The notes beneath the pieces were generated by a model. That model made no database searches. It saw only the letters and a program-made list of their open reading frames with translations, and was not told the DNA's origin. Shown here one piece after another: positions 1 to 5,013 of a stretch of 9,876 nucleotides of DNA. Numbering within the stretch: the stretch's first letter is position 1; each line of letters starts with the position of its first letter. Source of the stretch: an uncultured Burkholderiales bacterium (GTDB taxonomy: Bacteria; Pseudomonadota; Gammaproteobacteria; Burkholderiales; Burkholderiaceae_C); assembly GCA_903952885.1 (NCBI GenBank), contig CAJBHE010000017.1:1-9876 (forward strand), in the 5' to 3' direction. Made by a program: the position numbers and the translations under genes.

Positions 1-1
1 A

Positions 2-208
2 GCAGGCTTGTCCACGCCTGTGCACCCGCATATGTTGCGCCACTCGTTTGCCAGTCATGTGCTGCAGTCGAGCCAAGATTTGCGTGGGGTGCAAGAGCTG
101 CTGGGCCACGCCAACATCATCACCACCACGCAGGTGTACACGCGCTTGGATTTTCAGCATTTGGCGCAGGCTTATGACTCGGCGCATCCTCGGGCTCGTA
201 AAAAATAA
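2..208 (+). CDS. xerC: Tyrosine recombinase XerC, C-terminal fragment
   Basis: This is the 3' end of xerC; the gene begins before the window, so only about 68 residues are visible. XerC acts with XerD at the dif site near the replication terminus to resolve chromosome dimers. The visible part holds the end of the tyrosine-recombinase catalytic domain. The box II HxLR motif is at bases 29-40 (H-M-L-R), the conserved LGH histidine codon is at 107-109, and the nucleophilic tyrosine (motif T-Q-V-Y-T) is at 137-139. The tail LDFQHLAQAYDSAHPRA closely resembles the C-terminus of E. coli XerC as I remember it, which favours XerC over XerD or a phage integrase. The stop is TAA at 206-208. A strong inverted repeat starts 20 bases after the stop and could end the transcript, although it has no T-tract. 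Confidence 0.93.
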   Translation, partial: AGLSTPVHPHMLRHSFASHVLQSSQDLRGVQELLGHANIITTTQVYTRLDFQHLAQAYDSAHPRARKK

Positions 209-228
209 CGCTTGTGTGAAGTTGCTCC

Positions 229-319
229 GGCCCAAGTCAGGGGTGGGGCAGGCGCATCGGCTCATGCGTCGCTGCGCGCCAAAATCGCCTCAACGCCTAC
301 CCCACCCCTGACTTGGGCC
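229..319. repeat. Hairpin element 1: 26-bp inverted repeats around a core
   Basis: Arms 229-254 and 294-319 are inverted repeats pairing at 25 of 26 positions (the mismatch is 249/299). They enclose a 39-base loop. The loop holds a core (258-289) that recurs, perfectly and in inverted orientation, at 432-463. The ends of the core (259-261 with 287-289) can add a short inner stem. The element lies in the gap between xerC and rlmI, starting 20 bases after the xerC stop. It looks like a small palindromic dispersed repeat or a MITE-like element. It could also fold in the xerC transcript and protect or end it. I see no target-site duplication and no adjacent transposase. Confidence 0.85.
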
Positions 320-411
320 TTGTTGGCTTGCCAACATTGGCCTGCGGGAATCTTGTCACTTGTCAAAACGATTGGTTGCCAAATTTCGTTATCAAGCACT
401 CGTAGCCATGG

Positions 412-482
412 CGTGTACTGGAGTCCGATGCGGCGATTTTGGCGCGCAGCGACGCATGAGCCGCAGCGGGCTCCGGTACGCG
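412..482. repeat. Hairpin element 2: same core, different stem
   Basis: Positions 432-463 are the exact reverse complement of 258-289 in element 1. Here the core sits on an unrelated stem: 412-433 pairs with 461-482 over 22 positions, with one mismatch (428/466) and three G-T wobbles (424/470, 419/475, 414/480). The loop is 434-460. The wobbles in the stem suggest it is kept as RNA or single-stranded structure and not only as a DNA palindrome. It ends about 90 bases before the rlmI start. Its function is unknown. Confidence 0.8.
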
Positions 483-574
483 ACGTGGCGAAGCGCAAGA
501 AACCGCACCGAATGCCAAATAAATAAACAGGCACACAAGCCATACCCCCAACGACTCAAACGACAATCAAGTCA

Positions 575-1798
575 ATGAAAACAATCAAGTTAAGAGAAGG
601 CAAAGAGCGTTCTGCTTTGCGCCGCCACCCGTGGATTTTTGACAGCGCCATTGCCAAAGGTAGTGGCGACGCTGGCGAGACCGTGCGTGTGGAAGCCAAC
701 GATGGCAAGTTTCTCGGCTGGGCTTCGTTCAGTCCTGAATCGAAGATTCGCGCGCGCATTTGGAGTTTTGACGAAGGCCAGCGCATTGACGCGTCGTTCT
801 TCAAAGCCTCCATCGCCCGCGCCATTGCAGCGCGCAGCCGTTTTGACATCCAAAGCAATGGCGTGCGGTTGATTCACGGCGAATCCGATGGTTTGCCAGG
901 CCTCATCGTGGACCGTTATGACGACATCTTGGTGGCGTCGTTCTTGTCGTGCGGCACCGAGCGTTGGAAGAACGTGATTGCCGACGAGCTGCTGGCGCAA
1001 ACAGGTCTGACCAAACTCTACGAACGTTCAGACTCGAACGTGCGCAAGCTCGAAGGCTTGCCCGAAGTCACAGGCTGGCTTCGCGGCGAGGGCGCTACAG
1101 GCGTGATGCTGCGCGAGCACGATTGGCAGTTGTCACTCGACGTAGCTGAGGGCCACAAGACAGGTTTCTATTTAGACCAACGCGACAGCCGCAAGAAGTT
1201 TGCCGACTACGCTCGTCGCTTGCAGTTTCAGCGCGTGCTCAATTGCTATTGCTACACCGGCGGTTTTACCGTGGCCGCTTTGGCCGGCGGTGCAGCGCAT
1301 GTGACGTCGATTGACTCATCTGGTCCCGCCATTGAGCTGGCCAAGGCTAACGTGGCGCTGAATGGCTTTGATGCCGCACGCACCACGATGATGGATGCTG
1401 ATGTGAATGCGTCGTTGCGACAGTTCATTCAAGAAGGCCAAACCTTTGACGCCATCGTGCTGGACCCGCCTAAGTTTGCGCCAACTGCCGCGCATGCCGA
1501 CCGCGCTGCGCGTGCTTACAAGGACATCAACCGTTTGGCTTTCAAGTTGCTAGAGCCGGGCGGTGTGCTGTTCACCTACAGCTGCTCGGGTGGCATCAGC
1601 GCTGATTTGTTCCACAAAATCATCGCATCCGCGGGTATTGACGCGCCGTGCGATGGTTACATCAGCGAGCGTATGCAAGGCGCGCCCGACCATCCGATGA
1701 CGCTGACCTTCCCTGAAGGTGAATACCTCAAGGGTTTGGTGGTGGTGAAAGCGGCGGAGCTGGTTGAAAAATCGAAGTCGGCCACAATATCTGGTTGA
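575..1798 (+). CDS. rlmI: 23S rRNA m5C1962 methyltransferase RlmI-like
   Basis: A 407-residue class I SAM-dependent methyltransferase of the RlmI (YccW) family; E. coli RlmI is 396 residues. The family uses SAM to methylate carbon 5 of a 23S rRNA cytosine. An N-terminal PUA-like RNA-binding region covers roughly residues 1-75. The central K195-TGFYLDQR motif is typical of the family and precedes the Rossmann fold, whose SAM loop is NCYCYTGGF (residues 223-231). The catalytic motifs are DPPKF (297-301) and the YSCSGG block, with C337 as the likely nucleophile for m5C transfer. The ATG at 575 gives a normal N-terminus (MKTIKLREGKERSALRRHPW), but no convincing Shine-Dalgarno sequence precedes it. 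The next gene starts 31 bases after the stop. Related SAM-dependent rRNA methyltransferases are the main alternative, so the exact target base rests on family assignment. Confidence 0.88.
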   Translation: MKTIKLREGKERSALRRHPWIFDSAIAKGSGDAGETVRVEANDGKFLGWASFSPESKIRARIWSFDEGQRIDASFFKASIARAIAARSRFDIQSNGVRLIHGESDGLPGLIVDRYDDILVASFLSCGTERWKNVIADELLAQTGLTKLYERSDSNVRKLEGLPEVTGWLRGEGATGVMLREHDWQLSLDVAEGHKTGFYLDQRDSRKKFADYARRLQFQRVLNCYCYTGGFTVAALAGGAAHVTSIDSSGPAIELAKANVALNGFDAARTTMMDADVNASLRQFIQEGQTFDAIVLDPPKFAPTAAHADRAARAYKDINRLAFKLLEPGGVLFTYSCSGGISADLFHKIIASAGIDAPCDGYISERMQGAPDHPMTLTFPEGEYLKGLVVVKAAELVEKSKSATISG

Positions 1799-1829
1799 TT
1801 GAAACGTTCAGAAATAAGGCTTCTCTTTT

Positions 1830-2936
1830 ATGTTGATCCCCGCCACCATCCTGACCGGCTTTTTGGGCTCGGGCAAAACCACTTTGCTCAAGCGTGTGCT
1901 GACCGAGGCCCACGGCCAAAAGATTGCCATCATTGAGAACGAGTTTGGCGAAGAAAACATCGACAATGAGATCTTGGTGTCTGACACCAACGAGCAAATC
2001 ATTCAGATGAACAACGGTTGCGTGTGTTGCTCCATCCGCGAAGACTTGCGCACCACACTGCAACTGCTGGCCGCCAAAAAGCGCAAAGGCTTGCTCGACT
2101 TCGACCGCGTGGTGATCGAAACCACGGGCCTCGCCGACCCCGGCCCTGTGGCGCAAACCTTCTTCATGGACGATGAGATTGCCGAAAGCTTCTTGCTCGA
2201 CTCCATCTTGACCTTGGTCGACGCCAAGCACGCGGCACAGCAACTGAACGACCGTCAAGAGGCGCGCCGTCAAGTGGGCTTTGCCGATCAAATCTTCATC
2301 AGCAAGGCTGACCTCGTGACGCCTGCTGAGCTGGATGCGTTGCAGCACCGCTTGAAGCACATGAACCCGCGCGCCCCACAAAAAGTGGTGCATTTTGGCG
2401 AGGTGTCCTTGACCGAGGTGTTTGATCTGCGCGGCTTTAATTTGAACGCCAAGCTCGACATCGACCCCGACTTCTTGGTCGATGACGACCACCATCACCA
2501 CGATGGCGAGCACTGCGACCACCCTTCACACAAGCATGGCCACGCCCACCACGCCCACCACGACCACGCACACGGTGAGCACTGCGACCATCCTTCACAT
2601 GCGCATGACCATGGTCCAGGCCACCATCACCACCATGACGACGACGTGAAAAGCTTTGTCTACAAGTCCAAGCGCCAGTTCGACCCCGCCAAGCTGGAAG
2701 ATTTCTTGGGCGCCATCGTCAACATCTATGGCCCCAAGATGCTGCGCTACAAAGGCGTGCTCAATATGAAGGGCACTGAGAAAAAGGTGATTTTCCAAGG
2801 CGTGCACCAGTTGATGGGGAGTGATTTGGGCCCCGATTGGGCTGAAGGCGAAGAGCGCATCAGCAAAATGGTCTTCATCGGAATTGACTTGCCAAAAGAC
2901 ATCCTGATCCAAGGCCTTGATCAGTCCTTGGTTTGA
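1830..2936 (+). CDS. CobW/COG0523 G3E GTPase with His-rich loop (putative metallochaperone)
   Basis: A 368-residue G3E-family P-loop GTPase of the CobW/YjiA/ZNG1 group. Members use GTP hydrolysis to deliver metal, often zinc, to client proteins in the cytoplasm. Walker A is GFLGSGKT (residues 10-17), the family metal-binding CxCC motif is GCVCC (63-67), the switch/Walker B block is ETTGLADP (97-104), and SKAD (158-161) stands in for the NKxD guanine-recognition motif. A His/Asp-rich insert (218-272) contains two copies of GEHCDHPSH (226-234 and 249-257), each adding a Cys; it probably stores or captures metal. The CobW C-terminal domain follows (about 273-368). TAAGG at 1815-1819 lies 10 bases before the ATG. 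The gene lies between rlmI and a dksA homologue. I see no cobalamin genes nearby, so a general or zinc chaperone role is likelier than CobW proper. The metal is inferred. Confidence 0.9.
   Translation: MLIPATILTGFLGSGKTTLLKRVLTEAHGQKIAIIENEFGEENIDNEILVSDTNEQIIQMNNGCVCCSIREDLRTTLQLLAAKKRKGLLDFDRVVIETTGLADPGPVAQTFFMDDEIAESFLLDSILTLVDAKHAAQQLNDRQEARRQVGFADQIFISKADLVTPAELDALQHRLKHMNPRAPQKVVHFGEVSLTEVFDLRGFNLNAKLDIDPDFLVDDDHHHHDGEHCDHPSHKHGHAHHAHHDHAHGEHCDHPSHAHDHGPGHHHHHDDDVKSFVYKSKRQFDPAKLEDFLGAIVNIYGPKMLRYKGVLNMKGTEKKVIFQGVHQLMGSDLGPDWAEGEERISKMVFIGIDLPKDILIQGLDQSLV
2505..2612 (+). repeat. In-frame direct repeat coding the His-rich GEHCDHPSH units
   Basis: Bases 2505-2543 and 2574-2612 are related 39-base units, 69 bases apart. 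Each encodes GEHCDHPSH followed by alternating His residues (KHGH in the first, AHDH in the second). Differences are mostly at third codon positions. Between them lies further His/Ala/Asp coding sequence. This suggests the metal-binding loop grew by internal duplication and was then kept under protein-level selection. Confidence 0.75.
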
Positions 2937-2985
2937 TGAATTTTGTTAGTTTTTTCTAAATTAATGAAGCCTTGGGGTTTGTGGC

Positions 2986-3026
2986 TACAATCCCGCGCGC
3001 CAGACCCTGCCAGCACACCCGTGCTG
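2986..3026 (+). promoter_or_regulatory. Putative dksA promoter -10, GC-rich discriminator and leader hairpin
   Basis: TACAAT at 2986-2991 is a good sigma-70 type -10 box. The only -35 candidates are weak, for example TTAATG at 2961-2966 with a long 19-base spacer. The bases just after the -10 (2992-3001) are all G or C. A GC-rich discriminator is the known signature of promoters inhibited by ppGpp and DksA, which would fit autoregulation. A small hairpin, CAGCAC 3011-3016 with GTGCTG 3021-3026 and a four-base loop, lies in the presumed leader, 12 bases before the AGGAG at 3039-3043. All assignments are by eye. Confidence 0.45.
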
Positions 3027-3050
3027 ACTAAGGCCGCTAGGAGACCCACA

Positions 3051-4274
3051 GTGAACGCTAAATCCAAGAAAACCGCTTCTAAAAAGCCTGTTCCCGCTAA
3101 AAAAGCGGCCAAAACAGTTGCACCGTCCAAAGCGGTTGCGAAGAAGACCGTGAAAAAATCTGTGGTGGCAAAGGCCCCTGCAAAGCCCGCCAAGCCAGCG
3201 GTTAAAAAGACTGCACCAGTCAAAGTTGCAGCTAAGAAAGTGATTGCCAAGGCTGCACCCGCTAAAAAAGCGGCTGTGCCAAAAGCTGCACCTAAAAAGG
3301 TAGTCGCAAAGAAGGCCGCGGTGCCTGCTAAAAAAGCAGTAACCACAAAGGCTCCTGCTAAGGCAGTCAAAGCAGCCAAGACACTTGTTAAGCTGGTAAA
3401 GACGCCAGCGAAACCCGTCAAAGCCCCAGCCAAAGTGGCCACCAAACCAGTCAAAGCAGCTTCCAAAGCCGCAACTAATCCTGTTGTCAAGGCCTCACCC
3501 GCTAAAAAGGTAGCGGCTGCGAAGCCAACACCCTCCAAATCTGTCAAGCCCGTTGTGGCCAAAGCGGCTTTGGTCAAGGCTGCCAAGCCTGCCAAAGTGC
3601 CTAAAACCAAAGTGGTGGCGGCACCTGCACCCATCGTGCACGTCACCCCCATCATTCCTGGCTACACCCCTGTGGTGCACAAGAAAAACTCCAGAGCTGC
3701 CAAGATGGCGGCTTTGGTTCCACCCCCGCCAGCTCAAGTGGTTGCTTCAAACGCAGCCAAGAACAGCTTTATGCCCATGACGGCACCCTCCGCCCCAACC
3801 ATTGTTCCTGTGATACCTAAAAAAGACGCCAAGCTTGCCAATAACTGGAAGTCCAAAACCGCCGATCAAATGACCGATGCAGAAATCATCGCCATGCCTG
3901 ACACCGAGTACATGAATGACATTCAAATGGCATTTTTCCGACTCAAACTTGTGCAGTTGAAAAACGAAGTCTTGGCCAACGCCAGTGAAACCACTGAGCA
4001 CCTGCGCGAAGACACTGTGGTGGTGCCCGATCCAGCCGATCGCGCCACCATTGAAGAAGAGCATGCTTTGGAGTTGCGCACTCGCGACCGTGAACGCAAG
4101 TTGCTCAAAAAAATTGAGCAGTCAATCCACCGCATCGACAGCGGTGACTACGGCTACTGTGACGAAACCGGTGAGGCCATCGGTGTGGGCCGTTTGTTGG
4201 CCCGTCCCACGGCGAGTTTGTCGCTCGAAGCGCAAGAACGTCGCGAAATTAAGCAGCGCATGTTCGGAGATTGA
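3051..4274 (+). CDS. dksA: DksA-family RNA polymerase regulator with long Lys/Ala/Pro-rich N-terminal extension
   Basis: A 407-residue protein whose last ~144 residues (264-407) are a DksA domain; E. coli DksA is 151 residues. DksA enters the RNA polymerase secondary channel and works with ppGpp. EYMND leads into the coiled coil, whose tip keeps both key acidic residues in DPADR (D327, D330; equivalents of D71 and D74). RDRERKLLKKIE and RLLARPTA are also conserved. Of the four zinc-finger cysteines only C370 remains: the sequence reads YCDETGEAIG, then LSLEAQ, so zinc binding is unlikely. Residues 3-190 are Lys/Ala/Pro/Val-rich with many PAKK-type repeats, like a histone H1 tail, followed by a Pro-rich linker (191-263). 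The start is GTG 3051 because AGGAG (3039-3043) precedes it by seven bases; the frame stays open upstream to 2943, but that part overlaps the promoter. A terminator follows. The fused tail's function is unknown. Confidence 0.88.
   Translation: MNAKSKKTASKKPVPAKKAAKTVAPSKAVAKKTVKKSVVAKAPAKPAKPAVKKTAPVKVAAKKVIAKAAPAKKAAVPKAAPKKVVAKKAAVPAKKAVTTKAPAKAVKAAKTLVKLVKTPAKPVKAPAKVATKPVKAASKAATNPVVKASPAKKVAAAKPTPSKSVKPVVAKAALVKAAKPAKVPKTKVVAAPAPIVHVTPIIPGYTPVVHKKNSRAAKMAALVPPPPAQVVASNAAKNSFMPMTAPSAPTIVPVIPKKDAKLANNWKSKTADQMTDAEIIAMPDTEYMNDIQMAFFRLKLVQLKNEVLANASETTEHLREDTVVVPDPADRATIEEEHALELRTRDRERKLLKKIEQSIHRIDSGDYGYCDETGEAIGVGRLLARPTASLSLEAQERREIKQRMFGD
3057..3620 (+). repeat. Degenerate PAKK-type coding repeats in dksA extension
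   Basis: This stretch encodes repeated Pro-Ala-Lys-Lys-like units. Near-identical DNA copies of CCCGCTAAAAAAGCGGC occur at 3093-3109 and 3258-3274, with diverged versions near 3324 and 3498. Each good copy is itself a small palindrome (CCGCT and AGCGG around A residues). The strongly biased composition makes long spurious open frames on the other strand. Confidence 0.75.
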
Positions 4275-4296
4275 TGGCTCAAACACCAAAAATCAC

Positions 4297-4327
4297 AAAA
4301 AAGCAGACTCACAGGTCTGCTTTTTTT
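4297..4327. terminator. Intrinsic terminator after dksA, probably bidirectional
   Basis: GCAGAC (4303-4308) pairs perfectly with GTCTGC (4315-4320) around a six-base loop. The stem is extended by an A6 run (4297-4302) pairing with a T7 run (4321-4327). The T-run directly after the stem gives a classic rho-independent terminator on the + strand; the matching A-run would work for the other strand. It lies 22 bases after the dksA stop and separates it from the mraZ operon. Confidence 0.92.
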
Positions 4328-4479
4328 ATGTCCGTTTATCTTCACAACCCACTTTTAGTGCCTTTTCTAAGTGCTTCATTTATAACGATATTTATCTACT
4401 GCTGGGTATGCTAATATCGCTGTAAGTTGTTGATTTCATTGAAAAAATCACGCATTCGGGTGTTCTGAGCTGGTTTTCC

Positions 4480-4488
4480 TGCTACAGT
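4480..4488 (+). promoter_or_regulatory. Possible mraZ extended -10 element
   Basis: TG-C-TACAGT at 4480-4488 resembles an extended -10 (TGnTATAAT, four of six core bases). There is no good -35 at the expected distance, which an extended -10 can tolerate. The first AGTGC operator repeat starts inside it, so a bound repressor would cover the -10. Weak assignment. Confidence 0.3.
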
Positions 4489-4520
4489 GCAAATAAGTGC
4501 AATTAAGTGGTGAAAAGTGC
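4486..4520 (+). promoter_or_regulatory. Probable MraZ operator: four AGTG repeats at 10-bp spacing
   Basis: AGTGC 4486-4490, AGTGC 4496-4500, AGTGG 4506-4510 and AGTGC 4516-4520 are direct repeats with an exact 10-bp period, so all face the same side of the helix. MraZ is a ring-forming AbrB-fold repressor that binds arrays of short G-rich direct repeats at about this period upstream of its own gene. The array ends 60 bases before the mraZ start. The location and phasing make autoregulation of the dcw operon likely; the binding itself is inferred. Confidence 0.75.
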
Positions 4521-4580
4521 CTTTTGGTCTTTTCACGTCGCTTGGTTGTTTGATTTGCATGTGGAAAAAGGGTCGCCAAC

Positions 4581-5010
4581 GTGTTTCAGGGCGCTTCATC
4601 GCTGAGTCTCGACGCCAAAGGTCGTTTGTCTGTGCCAACCCGGCATCGCGACGTCTTGAGCGCGACTGCGGCTGGGCAGCTCACGATCACGCGTCACCCC
4701 CATGGTTGTTTGATGCTCTTTCCGCGCACCGAGTGGGAGAAGTTCCGCGAACGCATTGCCGCACTGCCGATGAGTGCGCAATGGTGGAAACGTATCTTCT
4801 TGGGCAATGCGATGGATGTGGAGATGGATGGCACAGGCCGTGTCCTCATCTCGCCCGAGCTGCGCACCGCAGCGGGTATCAGCAAAGACACCATGCTGCT
4901 TGGCATGGGCAATCACTTTGAACTTTGGGACAAGGCGACTTACGAGTCGCAAGAGGCTCAAGCCATGCAGGGCGACATGCCAGATGTGTTCAAGGAATTT
5001 TCTTTTTTAA
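4581..5010 (+). CDS. mraZ: Transcriptional regulator MraZ (stop codon apparently lost by a one-base shift)
   Basis: MraZ is a DNA-binding repressor, usually the first gene of the dcw cluster, built of two AbrB/SpoVT-like swapped hairpins. GTG 4581 starts MFQGASSLSLDAKGRLSVPT, the family's usual N-terminus, with AAAAAGGG (4564-4571) upstream. The second repeat unit, MDGTGRVLISPELR, lies at about residues 80-93. The family's normal length of about 140-150 residues ends near FKEFSF (to 5006). In this sequence a T6 run (5003-5008) makes the next codons TTA AGG, so the frame stays open to 5465, running out of frame through rsmH (294 codons in all). With one T fewer the stop would be TAA, here 5008-5010, which I use as the end. 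The extra tail has no MraZ-like sequence. A sequencing or assembly indel is likeliest; a true extension or slippage site is possible. Confidence 0.85.
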
Positions 5011-5013
5011 GGG

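Larger units (their letters stand above)
209..574. other. Intergenic region xerC-rlmI (366 bp)
   Basis: I find no credible gene here; the short open frames cross the hairpin elements and resemble nothing I know. Besides the two large hairpins there is a small perfect inverted repeat at 321-326/331-336 directly after element 1. I see no good promoter for rlmI and no clear ribosome binding site before its ATG at 575. Transcription may start within an A-rich stretch around 510-560 or come through from upstream. Confidence 0.6.
4328..4580. other. Intergenic leader before the dcw cluster (253 bp)
   Basis: This AT-richer stretch holds no credible gene. It carries the putative mraZ promoter and operator (4480-4520) and an 8-bp inverted repeat GTGAAAAG 4510-4517 / CTTTTCAC 4529-4536 around an 11-base loop, overlapping the last operator repeat. 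The ten-base string AGTGCCTTTT occurs twice, at 4357 and 4516. Confidence 0.6.

Noticed and set aside
229..482. Integron attC sites or a dif site
   Set aside because: The inverted repeats lack the RYYYAAC/GTTRRRY ends of attC, and no dif-like 28-bp sequence is seen, despite the nearby xerC.
212..526. Small + strand open frame between xerC and rlmI
   Set aside because: It runs across both hairpin elements, has no ribosome binding site and no recognisable protein features.
1764..1793. Promoter for the GTPase gene inside the end of rlmI (TTGAAA at 1764, CACAATAT around 1783)
   Set aside because: The pieces resemble -35 and -10 boxes, but spacing is 13 to 15 bases for the better -10 choices; only a poor hexamer gives 18. 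Not firm enough to annotate.
1728..2522. Minus-strand open frame of 264 codons opposite the CobW-family GTPase
   Set aside because: It lies antisense to a gene with clear conserved motifs and spans the end of rlmI as well. It has no recognisable domain.
3093..3109. A6 runs in the dksA repeat as programmed frameshift sites
   Set aside because: In frame they read GCT AAA AAA GCG, which does not fit the X_XXY_YYZ pattern, and no long alternative frame encodes a sensible protein.
2921..3655. Long minus-strand open frame of 244 codons, Ala/Thr/Leu-rich
   Set aside because: It is the complement of the Lys/Ala/Pro-rich dksA extension; the biased codons of that repeat keep the opposite strand free of stops. 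No family resemblance.
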